Shown: positions 12,171 to 22,879 of the stretch, piece after piece | Position numbering within the stretch: position 1 is the stretch's first letter | Layout of the letters: the number at the start of each line of letters is the position of its first letter | Made by a program: the position numbers and the translations under genes | The notes under the pieces: generated by a model | Told to the model about the DNA's origin: nothing | What the model saw: the letters and a program-made list of their open reading frames with translations, nothing else | The model's database searches: none | Assembly (NCBI RefSeq): GCF_034702125.1 | Contig: NC_085875.1 | Location: forward strand, 10,796,866-10,860,865 | Direction of reading: 5' to 3' | Length of the DNA stretch: 64,000 nucleotides | DNA from: Engraulis encrasicolus | Taxonomy: Eukaryota > Chordata > Actinopteri > Clupeiformes > Engraulidae

Positions 12171-12650
12171 ATTTTGATAGCTGTTGCTGGGGGCCGACGT
12201 TGCAGATGAAGCCTGGAAAACACGAGCGTTGGGTGCAGCTCAGGTGAAGGAGTTGAGTGTTGGGTGCTGCGTGGGGGTGGGGGGGTGCTCTTGGACAGAT
12301 GGCTGTGTGTTTAGACGTTTTACCCGATGGAAAGTGAAGCACGTAGCATAATGGGCATAATAACAGGTTACACTGAAAGTGCTTTGAAAAGAAAGCACTT
12401 CTTTTCTCGCTTTTTCACAGTGTGCTGTTTTTTTCCCTTTCTTCCTTTCCTCCTCACAGCTGAAGAAAGCTGCTAAAAATGAACACACTTGTCGGTCTGT
12501 AGCTGTATGCCCTCTGAGAAAAAAATATATCATTAAGCTCTACTCTTTTTCACTGACACAAAGAATAGAAATGAGCAATTCAGAAGTTGCCTAACAATAG
12601 AGCGGGACATTTTTCTGTAAATACTACCAGCTATGCTGATGAACAAACAG

Positions 12651-12908
12651 ACAGGCAGGACTGGCATTGGTGGAGAGAAGAACATTCTAGAATAGGCAAC
12701 ACAGGCAGGACTGCCATTGGTAGAGAGAAGAACATTCTAGAATAGGCAACACAGGCAGGACTGTCATTGGTGGAGAGAAGAACATTCTAGAATAGGCAAC
12801 ACAGGCAGGACTGCCATTGGTGGAGAGAAGAACATTCTAGAATAGGCAACACAGGCAGGACTGTCATTGGTGGAGACTGGAGAGAAGAACATTCTAGAAG
12901 AGGCAACA
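12651..12908. repeat. 50-bp minisatellite, five copies plus a diverged sixth
   Basis: Units start at 12651, 12701, 12751, 12801 and 12851. They differ by single bases, and the fifth has an 8-bp insertion. A diverged sixth copy begins at about 12909. Each unit contains 'gaacattctagaataggcaa' with a TTCTAGAA palindrome. There are no spacers of differing sequence, so it is not a CRISPR array. Confidence 0.95.
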
Positions 12909-12934
12909 CAAGCACAACTGCCATTGTGGGAGAG

Positions 12935-13465
12935 GACATTTGAGAATGAGCCACTGTAGAGATGGCAATACATATTCAAACACAGACATCTTGCAAAAAG
13001 ACTTGAATGCCTGCCTGCCTGTCTCTCTGTGGACTTTCATAGCTTGACTTAGTGTCAGTCAAAAAAAGCTAAACAGCAAGTTAGTTAACGCTGAACAAAT
13101 AATTGATGCACATCACATGCTGGTAACATCAAAAAAAAACCCATCTCTGGTAAAATGTTTTTTGACTTTCATGCAAGCATGCAAAGTACATTTGTAATTC
13201 ACAATCACGGGACTTTACTGTAGTCAGTTCAATAGGCAACATGTGACAATGTTTCACAAGGGTCATCGTAAAGTTAATCATAATCTACTGTATTACCTGT
13301 ACAATATAGCCTGGGAACTCCCATACTGCCTTCAGTTCTACACAATCGTTCAGATCTGAAAGACACTTGTGATTGGGTATTATACAATAGGCACAGTCCA
13401 TAAAAGGTAGTGGTGTATGTGAAAGATGTTTGTTCAAAATGTGATGTTAGCAGGAACATGAAATG
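12935..13465. other. Unique interval without a gene
   Basis: AT-rich sequence with short poly-A runs. The only open frames are short and lack splice sites or motifs. Confidence 0.6.
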
Positions 13466-13469
13466 GTGG

Positions 13470-13497
13470 TGTGTGTGTGTGTGTGTGTGTGGTGTGT

Positions 13498-13558
<61 letters not shown>
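13470..13558. repeat. (GT)n microsatellite
   Basis: GT run interrupted twice by GGTGTG near 13490. Confidence 0.97.
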
Positions 13559-13559
<1 letters not shown>

Positions 13560-13659
13560 GCTTGTTTTCTGCCCGCCTACCCAGCATGACCTGCATGCCC
13601 CCTCATCTCCATTAAGGGCTATTAACGTTGGTGCGCCAGGGAACCAAACCCATCACCTC

Positions 13660-13889
13660 CTACACATCACATACACACAAATCAGCCTTACACACTCACA
13701 CATGCATGCACGCACGCATGCGCGCACGCACACACACACTCATGTACACAGACACATACGGGTACACACACGCACAAACACACACCCACACACACACAAA
13801 CACACACCCATACACACAGACACATACGGGTACACATACACACTCACACACACGCACGCACAAAATCACGCACACAGACACACATGCGT

Positions 13890-13944
<55 letters not shown>

Positions 13945-14013
13945 CACACACATGCTCACAGACATATACGGGTACACACACACACACACACTCATGCACA
14001 CAGACACATACAG

Positions 14014-14091
<78 letters not shown>

Positions 14092-14149
14092 ATGCTCTCA
14101 GACGCATACGTGTACACACACACCACACACACACCCATACACATACACA

Positions 14150-14191
<42 letters not shown>

Positions 14192-14245
14192 ATGCACAGA
14201 CACATACAGGTACACACACACCACACACACATATACACACACACA

Positions 14246-14324
<79 letters not shown>
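13660..14324. repeat. Compound (CA)n array with an ~18-bp GACACATACGGGTACACA unit
   Basis: Pure CA runs alternate with four or more copies of an 'acacatac(g/a)ggtacacac' phrase (about 13750, 13820, 13970, 14005 and 14195). This indicates tandem duplication of a larger unit within the microsatellite. The 200-300 residue Thr-His frames are not genes. Confidence 0.95.
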
Positions 14325-14326
<2 letters not shown>

Positions 14327-14724
14327 CGATCCAGTCAGTGCCGCCTCTGCCTCTCTCCAATCACTCATAGCTCTTTTCACAGTGCCATCCCGCTGGCACT
14401 CAGAGCCCAGTGTCTGGCACCTGTGTGTGTGTGATGCATCCATCGCCTCGCCAAGGGTTGTTCACTTTCCTCCCACGCATACAGTCCGCTCATCCTGGAT
14501 GGCAGTGGCTTTTCATCAGCCCCCTTAGTGAGACTGCTGTGGTCGTTACACTCATGTAGATTTTTTTTTAATTATTATTATTATTATTATTTTTATTTTC
14601 GTTTTTTATGACTGTCTTTATATGAGGGGTGTCTGCATGCACTGAACTGTGAGTGAACCCAAGGATCCTGTCATCTCACTTTTTTTGTTTTTTTCTCTTT
14701 TCTCTTTCATTTACTTTTATATCC

Positions 14725-14858
14725 TTCTCTCCTCTCCTCTCCTCTCCTCTCCTCTCCTCTCCTTTCTTCTCTCCTCTCCTCTCCTCTCCTCTCCTCTCCT
14801 CTCCTTTCTTCTCTCCTCTCCTCTCCTTTCTTCTCTCCTCTCCTCTCCTCTCCTCTCC
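14725..14858. repeat. (TCTCC)n pentanucleotide array
   Basis: Pyrimidine array interrupted regularly by TTTCTTC. It ends directly at the acceptor of the candidate exon at 14873 and would act as its polypyrimidine tract. Confidence 0.95.
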
Positions 14859-14872
14859 CTCCATCTCTCCAG

Positions 14873-15106
14873 GCATCAGCAGACGAGAGCGAGCCGCAGC
14901 CTGCCAGTTCATGGCGAAGACAGACGCCCACGGTGACGACCCTGGACTCCTATGACCGGCCGTCCAGGACCGCAGACCCCAGCAGCAGCAGCAGCTCCAG
15001 CACCACCCCCAGTGGCAGGTCAGCGGGGCTGGGCAGCGGCAGGACCGTAGTGGGCCGGACCCCGGAGCGCAGTCGGCCCTGGAGCACCAGGCAGCATGAC
15101 AACTGA
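14873..15106 (+). CDS. Candidate terminal coding exon of an unidentified gene
   Basis: A long pyrimidine tract and 'tctccag' acceptor (ending at 14872) precede a frame that stays open for 77 codons and stops with TGA at 15104-15106. The predicted tail is hydrophilic and low-complexity. It starts with acidic residues, then a WRRQTP segment, a DSYDRPSR segment, a seven-serine run, Gly/Arg-rich sequence and a WSTRQHDN end. GC is well above the surroundings and there is no repeat inside. I do not recognise the family. A weak alternative donor (GGCAG/GTCAGC) at 15018 could shorten it, and a stronger one (CTG/GTAAGA) lies at 15139 beyond the stop. It could equally be a non-coding exon. Confidence 0.35.
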   Translation, partial: ASADESEPQPASSWRRQTPTVTTLDSYDRPSRTADPSSSSSSSTTPSGRSAGLGSGRTVVGRTPERSRPWSTRQHDN

Positions 15107-15141
15107 CCCCACCATCACCAGTGCTTAGGACCTCAGCTGGT

Positions 15142-15410
15142 AAGATGTCTTTTTGTTCAACAAAGACGCTTTTGCACACCTCTGTAGTTGGGCAGGTGCG
15201 TAGGATGTTATCCCAGCAGGTTTGTCAGTCAAGTGCAAAGAAATCCTGCACACTGTCCATTCCACCAACAAACTTTAATACAACGTTTCGGTCTAGTTTC
15301 GTACTAACAGTAACTTTACCTGAAGAAGGTTGGATGACCGAAACGTTGTATTAAAGTTTGTTGGTGGAATGGACAGTGTGCGGGATTTCTTTGCACAAGA
15401 TGTCTTTTTG
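15142..15410. mobile_element. Fold-back repeat with 14-bp flanking duplication and GAAACG core
   Basis: Arms 15234-15293 and 15336-15395 are 60-base inverted repeats with one mismatch and a 42-base loop. The larger insert (15156-15396) is bounded by the same 14 bases, 'aagatgtctttttg', at 15142-15155 and 15397-15410. Near the loop the + strand reads CTGAAGA, a GGT/ACC hairpin, then GAAACGTTGTA. A long target duplication points to target-primed retrotransposition. Confidence 0.8.
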
Positions 15411-15445
15411 GCCAGGAGTCTCTGGAAAATGAGATATTGCGCCCA

Positions 15446-15579
15446 TCTCAATGGCCAGTGTTCCAGCCTTGCTAGGACGTGAAACGCCCAGTGATTGGAT
15501 GCCCTTTGGTGAGCTCTGCGGAGTATCCAATCAATAGGCGTTTCACGTCCTAGCAAGGATAGAACACTGGGCATTGAGA
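15446..15579. repeat. Fold-back repeat, ~55-bp arms
   Basis: 'tctcaatg...ccttgctaggacgtgaaacg' on the left is mirrored by 'cgtttcacgtcctagcaagg...cattgaga' on the right, with few mismatches and a short loop. A further 'tctcaatgg' follows at 15598. Confidence 0.85.
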
Positions 15580-15664
15580 AGTAGCCACTGTACAGTATCT
15601 CAATGGGGACTCATAAAGGCATATATAATAATACAGTATATGAAGGAATTGAAGGACAACACTC

Positions 15665-15801
15665 TTCAGATTTTCTTCATTGTTTAGTCGCCCGCGAATG
15701 TTTCAGGCAGAGCTCCTCTTCAGCATGTAATGGCAATACACGCTGAAGAGGAGTTCTGCTTGATATGTTTGTGGGCGAATAAACAAAGAAAAAAATCTGA
15801 A
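15665..15801. repeat. Fold-back repeat, ~60-bp arms
   Basis: Arm 15665-15724 pairs with 15742-15801 with several mismatches. The minus strand of the left arm reads CTGAAGAGG, a hairpin, CCT, GAAAC, again the layout of the other GAAAC-core repeats. Confidence 0.85.
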
Positions 15802-16059
15802 AAGTGCTGTGCTTCGCTTCCTTGTTTCAGTAATGCTTTTTGTGGGATTCAGCACCTAGTTAAAATTAGCGGTAGCAAGCACGTCTCCTCCACTTTTCAA
15901 ATAAAATAATGTCTAATAACCGATTGATGGTGATGGTGGTGGTGCTGCATTGTTGGGTTTTTAATCTATTTTATGAATTTAAGATAACACTTACTGACAG
16001 ACGTGCTTATTTACTTACTGACATACAGTATCTACTTGCTAGCCTCACAAATATTTTAG

Positions 16060-16140
16060 CTGTGCCATTGTTCATATATATAAATACACCACTCTGTGTA
16101 TATATATATACGGTATATACTGTATATATATACACACACC
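16060..16140. repeat. AT-rich (TATA)n tract
   Basis: Short (AT)n and 'tatatatacggtatatactg' near-palindrome. The interval 15810-16060 before it holds no gene. Confidence 0.7.
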
Positions 16141-16184
16141 CACCTTGGCATATCTAGCATGAAGATATGAATAGAGTACCTTGG

Positions 16185-16560
16185 CATATCTACCGTCTTC
16201 GCCAGACGATGGCGGCACCCGAAAAAGGCGGAGTAGGCGGCGGCGGCGGCAGTGTTCTGTGTCAGCACAAAAGTCCCCGCTGTTATCCGGCCGTCTCTCG
16301 TTTTTTTATTTATTTGTGGAGGCCGTAAGTAAGTCTGGGCTGACAGAATCATGGCTCAGCTCGGCTCGCCACTCGCTCTCTCGTGCCAGAAACCATCAAA
16401 CGCGATCCTTTGGTCGCTCGCTTTTCCCTCGCTCTCTCGCTCGCTCTTTTTTTAGGTCTGGAAAATAAGTGTTGTGGAGTCCCACGGCCCGCGGCCCACT
16501 ATTCTGATCGTAATTAAGGAAAAGTGAGTTTAATTATCCGTACCGACATCAAACCACCAC
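16185..16560. other. GC-rich unique block with TAATTA sites, possible conserved element
   Basis: Contains a (GGC)n-rich stretch at 16205-16250, a CT/CGCTC-rich stretch at 16370-16450, and 'gatcgtaattaaggaaaagtg' with two TAATTA/TTAATTA cores at about 16509-16538. The texture is that of regulatory or UTR sequence. No frame is supported. Confidence 0.3.
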
Positions 16561-16817
16561 AGAGCAACTTTCTGACTATCGTTCGCTCGCTCTCCCCCTC
16601 TCTCTCTCCCTCCCTCCCTCGCTCCATCTCTCTTCCCTTTCTGGTTTTGCTCTTTCTCTCCTATTTTTCTATTTTCTTCTCTGCATTTCACTGCTCTAAT
16701 CGGGTTTGGTCTTGCTCAAAATTCCTTCTCTCTCTCTCTCACTCTCTCTCTCTCTCTCTCTCTCTCCCTCCCTCCCCTTTTTCAATCTCTGACTCTCTCT
16801 CCTGTATCTCCCAACAG

Positions 16818-16862
16818 GACCTTCATATGCTGGGCGGGAACTTCCAAGTGCATCCTTCGTGA
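16818..16862 (+). CDS. Candidate short terminal coding exon
   Basis: A strong acceptor (long CT tract from 16585, then 'tatctcccaacag' ending at about 16815) precedes a frame encoding DLHMLGGNFQVHPS and a TGA. Downstream sequence is UTR-like: A-rich, then T-rich, with no coding signal. If spliced from the weak 15018 donor the frame would be different and would run to a TAG near 16995. I do not recognise the tail. It may be an alternative last exon of the same + strand gene as 14873-15106. The exact acceptor base is uncertain by a few nucleotides. Confidence 0.3.
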   Translation, partial: DLHMLGGNFQVHPS

Positions 16863-18030
16863 AACATCACTGGCTCTCCAAACAACAACAACAAGAAGAG
16901 AAAAAGAAAAGAAATACAACCAGGCGCACACAAAAACACTTCCCTCCCCCCTCCCCCACCCTCTGGCATTAAGTTATTCCTTCCAGCACTAGTACTAGCT
17001 CTTGCTTTACTTGCCTTCTCTTGTCTTGTGAGTGTTAGACCAGCTTCAGCACACCCCTCCTCCATCTCCATCATCCATATGTCTCTCCTATGAAGCAAGC
17101 CTGTATGTCTGAAATGGGCATCCAACACCTGCACAGCTTCTCTGCCTCCCCACCACACAGGATGGCTTCAAGGGACTCCTCATATGTGGATTTGTGTGTG
17201 GGAGAGAGAGAGAGAGAGAGAAAGACGGAGACAGGAGAGAGATAGACTGAAGCATTCTGGGACTCAATCTCTTACATCGTGGACTATCGCTGTCAATGGA
17301 TTTCTTTGTTCTGTAAATCGGTCGGTAAATCTGACATATACACTAGACTCTGACATGGACACTAACAACTTGCAGGCCATCAGATGTAAGGGGGATATTT
17401 CAGAGACAATCATGACTATTACTTTTTTTTTACTTTTTTCTGTTCGATTCTCTTCTTGGTTTCCACGCTGTAGCTTATCATTTACCCATTAGAAGGGGTT
17501 AGTTGGGCACCTGTAGTAGTTTCTGTTTTGTTTTTTTTTACCTCCAAAGTGACACTTTCTTCTGAGTGCTACTGCAGGTCTGCAGACAGGCCTGTGTAAA
17601 GCTCAGTGATAATCCCTGCGTACCTCCCTGGCCAATGCAAGCAACCATCTGCCCTGGGTTTCCACCCTACTCCTGACTTAATTGCCATTACGGCACGTAA
17701 AACGCCGTTCTGGCAGAGGAATCGGGGAAAGCCAAACGCCAAAAAACCCCTAAGGGTTTTCCTGTAATTTCATCAGTCGTTTCCAATTGCCACCTTGCCG
17801 TGTTTGGTAAGTTACCATACCATACAAATTAAAAGCATCATATTTCCATGGCAAGGGAAAAAAAACGGCGTGGTGCATTTTTAGCCTGATCTGTAATTAG
17901 GCACCAGACTCTTGCGTTTGGTGTCAGTGACGTTGCAGAATTGATAGAAACCTCAGATTTCCTCTCTGCGCACAGATGGCGCATGATGTGGCAACTCTGG
18001 AGGAGTTCTGGATTTGGTGCCAACACATCC
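16863..18030 (+). other. UTR-like or conserved non-coding interval
   Basis: 17590-17950 is compositionally balanced and repeat-free, with phrases such as 'ttaattgccattacggcacg' and 'ctgtaatttcatcagtcg'. It looks like conserved non-coding or 3'UTR sequence downstream of the candidate terminal exon. A GA run lies at 17199-17220. No frame is supported. Confidence 0.3.
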
Positions 18031-18033
18031 CCC

Positions 18034-18146
18034 CCACACACACACACACACAAGACACACACACACACACACGACACACACACACACGACACACACACAC
18101 ACACGACACACACACACACGACACACACACATACACGACACACACA
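18034..18146. repeat. (CA)n with regular CACGACACACAC units
   Basis: CA runs broken every 12-18 bases by 'acgaca'. Confidence 0.95.
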
Positions 18147-18159
18147 ATCTGATATGTAA

Positions 18160-19440
18160 TTTTCTAGTCGCATAAGTAGAAAGGTCATTCCAGGTGCCCA
18201 TAGTGTCACTCATCTTTTCTCCTACGCTTTATTGTATTTATGAGTTGCTATACATCCACTCACTTCCTGACTTCTTGATGGTTGCATATCCTGATGGCTG
18301 CAGGTCCACCGTGCTTTGCTTCAGTCTTTCTCTCGCTCCACACCTCTCTGTCCAAACAAACACGGAGATACTACACCGTACAGAGGCGATTCAAAAGAAA
18401 ATGGTGGACAATAAAGACAAGGACATGATCAACCAAGTCAGACATGCGGAGCCACTGACCGGGAGTATAGCAGAGACTATTCTCCAGCTAATCTGTTAGG
18501 AGAAGAGGGATGGAGGGATGGAGGACGGGGGGGGGGGGGGATTGGAGGTCTCCCCTGCATCTCTGGCATCAACTTGGGACAGTTGCAACTCTGCTCACCA
18601 CTGACTTCTCCTCACCATTGACGTATGAGGAGAAAGGGATTGGAGTGGGTTGAGAAGGGAGGTTCGTTAGAGGTGTGTCCCCTACTTCTCCGATCTCACA
18701 CCTCGTCTTTTTGGGGGGGCGGAGGGGCTTCAGGGGAGACCTGATTTCTCTGCTGGATCGGCATCAGCCCGAGTGGGGACTCCATCCACTCTATTAACTG
18801 ACAGAACCTCTGGTAGTTTGGTTTTGTAGGGAGTTTGTGGATGGATAACCGGATGCCAGGACTTCCAAAAAGAACAAAGGCTGGACTCTCTCGCTCTCTC
18901 TTTCTCCCTGGGGGTCAAGGCCAGCACTCAGGTGCTGAAGTTAGATCTGAACTGAACCTGTTTGTTTGTTTGTTTGTTTTTTGTTTTGTTTAATGCTGTT
19001 TTTATTCCTTGTTTGTGTTATTTTCCTCTCGCAAACTTTGCACAGGCGGCTGAGCTGGGAGCGTAACTGTCCCCCCCATCACCCTTGCAGTTCATATTCC
19101 CTCCATGGGGGGGCAGTGTGGGCCACGGGAAGGAAGTGAGTCCCAAGGTTTCAGAGAGCGAGTCATGTGCATATGTGACTGGGTTCGCAGTGCGAATCGA
19201 CAAGTATCTTAACTTTTTTTTTTTTAAAGAAATTGTATTTGTTTTCTCTGTATATTTTTGTTGTTTTTTTCCAGCCTCCCATTTTAATACTGCTTTAGGC
19301 TATGATGTATGATACTTGGATGTGGGTTTAGGATCCGTAACGTAACACAAAGACCATTTGCAGCCAGCCAGCAAGATACACACACATGCTGTAGTAATAG
19401 TAACTCTCTATGGGCATCACAAGCAGATGCAGGCCTCACA
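18160..19440. other. Interval without a recognised gene
   Basis: Contains a G run (18529-18540), a repeated CTTCTCC/CTCACCA motif and (TTTG)n at 18960-18980. No exon or repeat family is recognised. Confidence 0.5.
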
Positions 19441-19451
19441 TCAGGGAAGAG

Positions 19452-19645
19452 GTGCGTGCGTGCGTGCGTGCGTGCGTGCGTGTGTGTGTGAGGGAGAGTT
19501 CTTTTCAGAAACAAGTTCTGCCAGACAGGTGTCATGTTAGGGTTGTGTGTGCGCGTGCGTGCGTGCGTGTGTGTGTGTGTGTACACGTGTGTACGTGTGT
19601 GTGTGTGTGTGTGCGTGCGTGCCTGTGTGCGTGTGTGTGTTAAGA
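19452..19645. repeat. (GCGT)n and (GT)n tracts
   Basis: (GTGC)n at 19452-19480 and GT/GC-alternating sequence at 19543-19640. Confidence 0.92.
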
Positions 19646-19921
19646 GGAAGCATATGTGTTCTCATTTAGGCTGTCCTCTCCCTGTCAGCAACTGTCCATT
19701 TTAATCTCTGTTTTTATTGCTGATGATGCTCCGTCTGCTTTCATGGGGACATTTTAGACGTTCAAAATGGCGTTGCTCGTTTAGAGAGATTTGTGGGTGC
19801 TGGTATGTGTGTTCGTGTGTGCGTGATTGACTGATGAAGAGAGAGCGCAAATGATCAATCTGGTTTGTTGAAATGATTACGTGTGACCTGTGGAACATGT
19901 CAGGAAGCCAGGGTCCATGTG

Positions 19922-19957
19922 CACGCACACACACACACACACAGACACACACACACA

Positions 19958-20002
<45 letters not shown>
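19922..20002. repeat. (CA)n microsatellite
   Basis: CA run with two GACA interruptions. Confidence 0.96.
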
Positions 20003-20003
<1 letters not shown>

Positions 20004-20218
20004 AAAACAAAAACAGACACAGAGACATTCAGTCCCAGTGCCTCTTTTAGAAATGGCGTCATTCCAATTTAGTTTAGTTCCCTGTAGTGTTTCTGGTTTT
20101 ACCACTTCCCACTAATGTCCTAATGTCCCCTTGCCCCTAAAATATACCCCCCGTCTTCTCTGGAACCATCTACATGTATGCGCGCTTATACTACGGGTAG
20201 CAACAGCAGGAGGAAGTT

Positions 20219-20301
<83 letters not shown>
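20219..20301. repeat. (GT)n microsatellite
   Basis: Uninterrupted GT run of about 40 units. Confidence 0.97.
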
Positions 20302-20303
<2 letters not shown>

Positions 20304-20404
20304 ACGTACGTGCATGCATGTGTGTGTACAACACACGCACACACACCTTCCTATGTCACCTCCATACATCTCCTATGCCCCTCCCCCCATGCACGCACAC
20401 ACAG

Positions 20405-20600
20405 CCCCACCTTAATATCTTTGTGGGGCCCTCCCATTGACTTCCATCCATATTGACCCTAACAATAGCTAAAGAATGCTAAACTGTGCCCAAACCAAAA
20501 CAATCCCTAACCCTAACCTGTCAGTGGGGAAATGTTTAAAAACTTTTACTTTTACCAGTAACAACACAACAAAACAAAACATGTGAGGTCCAGGATTTGG
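20405..20600 (+). repeat. Dispersed repeat, copy B (compare 8195-8460)
   Basis: 'tttgtggggccctcccattg' to 'taaagaatgctaaactgtgc' and 'ccctaacctgtcagtgggga' match the copy near 8.2-8.35 kb. It sits between two dinucleotide tracts. Confidence 0.75.
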
Positions 20601-20674
20601 GACCCTCATTGAAGGAAGGCCCCACCTTGTTGATGTGCTCCATTAGCAGTGGTCTGACGAAGGTAGACTGGTGC

Positions 20675-20677
<3 letters not shown>

Positions 20678-20744
<67 letters not shown>
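20678..20744. repeat. (CA)n microsatellite
   Basis: Uninterrupted CA run of about 33 units. Confidence 0.97.
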
Positions 20745-20745
<1 letters not shown>

Positions 20746-20958
20746 CCCCAATACTCCTTGCACGACCCCAACCAAATGCTTTTTCCAGTGCGTTTGTGTG
20801 TGTCCCCTCAATTGGGCCCCCTCCCTGTGGTTCAGTGGTAGCTTTAGAGGTTGGAGCCCAGAGCGCCGGTCCTGCTCTTCCCACAGATCTTTGGGGTTAT
20901 AAATGTAAATACAGAGGGAAGCCGGACAGCTTGGCAGACGTGTCCATCCCAGAACATT

Positions 20959-21195
20959 TTGTGTGTGTGTGTGTGTGTGTGCGTGTGCGTGTGCGTGTGC
21001 GTGTGCGTTTGCGTGTGTGCGTGTGTGCGCGTGTGCGCGTGTGTGTTTAGAGGAGATGTGCGCGCGTGTGTGTGTGCCCGCGCTTGGCAGATGCGTCCAA
21101 CCCAGACAGTCGGATTGGTGTGTGAATGTAGATGCGTTTGGTGTGTGTGTGTGTGCACGTCTGTATGTGTGTGCGTGTGCGTGTGCGTGCGTGTG
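20959..21195. repeat. GT/GC-alternating tracts
   Basis: (GT)n grading into (GTGCGT)n at 20960-21055 and again at 21138-21195. Confidence 0.92.
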
Positions 21196-21300
21196 GAGTC
21201 GTTAGTTTGACAGCCGTTTTGAAGACTAAACCCGTTTGCAGGAAATGAGATGGTTTGAACATCTAGAATTGTCTTGTTTTTTGGAAGTTGCGTTGTCTCC

Positions 21301-21302
<2 letters not shown>

Positions 21303-21379
<77 letters not shown>
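21303..21379. repeat. (CT)n microsatellite
   Basis: About 38 CT units, with no acceptor-like CAG followed by an open exon. Confidence 0.97.
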
Positions 21380-21382
<3 letters not shown>

Positions 21383-22227
21383 TACTATAAACGAATGTGG
21401 CAAGGCATAGCTTCCTTAGGCCAAGACATGTACTTCGAAGAGGTTGGGAAAAGGAACTGCACACACACATGCATGCACGCACACACACGGGGTCAACAGA
21501 AAGTCTCTAAACATGCCTTGTTGACTCTGCGGCAGGTTCCCCTTTGACTGTGGTTTCTGGAAGGGTCCAGTTGAGATGCAGAAGCGGTACAGTAGGCCAG
21601 GGAGAGAGGCCTTTACAGGGGGGAGGCGGACGGATGGAGAGCAGAGCAGAGCATATGCGGCTGTCAGAAACCATAGCTTTTCATGTGCTGAACATGCCTT
21701 CGAGGTGAGGGGTCAAGAAAGGGTTGCGTCTGTGTCTGTGTGCGTGTGCGTGTGCGTGTGTGTGTGTGTCAAATTGAGAGAGGGTTGGGGGGGGGGGCTG
21801 TTGCTTCTTCAGTTCGGACTACCACAGTCCAGAAGTGTGCGTGTTCATGCTTTCCACAGGCATCTGTGAGCAGTCTCTTTTCCTGACCATGCAGTTCATT
21901 TGTCCCTCCAGATGGGGGCATAACAAACCCATACCCACCCCCCCCCCACACACACACACACCCACCCACATACCCAGCAACCATTTATCAGAAAAGGGCA
22001 GGAAAGGCAGAACATGCTCAAGAATCGGAAACGCAAACACACAAACAAACCATCGCTGACTCAAAGTTGCGCAGCAAGTGTTGCAAGATTCCAAAGATAC
22101 GAACACAGATTCTTAGAACATGTGGACATCTGATGAACGATCTCTTGATATCTATGCTTGAACTGCGGTGCGTAGCTCTTCTGCTGTTGTTGATAATCTA
22201 CTGATCTACTGGCTGTCAAAAGCATGG

Positions 22228-22329
<102 letters not shown>

Positions 22330-22428
22330 TCTTCAATCAGGAGCTGACTAAAGCTCATTCATTTAAGTACATGCCCAGTCGAGAACTTTGACATTGTCCG
22401 CATAGTCAAACATTCTGAAACACGCACA

Positions 22429-22465
<37 letters not shown>

Positions 22466-22659
22466 ACACACACGTACAGAAGTAAATCCTGAATGTAGAT
22501 TATAAGCAGTGAACAGGCAAACTGATCCGTGTGTGTGTGCGTGTGCGTGTGCGTGGAATGCATGTTTGTGAAAGGCCCCTGCTTAGAGAGATAGGTCAAG
22601 GTAGACCTTTCCCAGAGAATCGTATATGAGAGTGAGATAAATCAGGCGGGTTCTTTTCC

Positions 22660-22870
22660 GGTATCCACTTTACGTCGGGTGAACGCCCCTTTAGGAGACC
22701 TTCCATTAGGAGACCTTTGGAGTTGAGAATAAATGGAGACCCCTTAGCGCTGTAGATGGCGGTAGCGCACGTCTTGTACAAACACCACGAATAGAGAAGA
22801 AGAAGGAGGGACAACGCCCCCTTAGGAGACCGAATTTTGAGCACACTCCTTTACATTGGATGGGCGGGTT
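22660..22870 (-). repeat. Dispersed repeat copy B with the empty site of the LTR-like insertion
   Basis: The reverse complement of this segment matches 2340-2362 joined directly to 4520-4712, reading 'caatgtaaaggagtgtgctc' without any insertion and with one GGAG. It therefore fixes the ends and the target duplication of the 2363-4519 element. Confidence 0.85.
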
Positions 22871-22879
22871 TTAACGGAT

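Noticed and set aside
12651..12908. CRISPR-like regular array
   Set aside because: The 50-bp units are contiguous and have no variable spacers. The organism is a eukaryote.
14649..14955. Leu/Ser-rich + frame entering the candidate exon
   Set aside because: Most of it is the TCTCC array. Only the separate frame after the acceptor at 14872 has exon-like features.
14676..15179. 167-codon minus frame
   Set aside because: It is the shadow of the candidate + exon and of the pyrimidine array.
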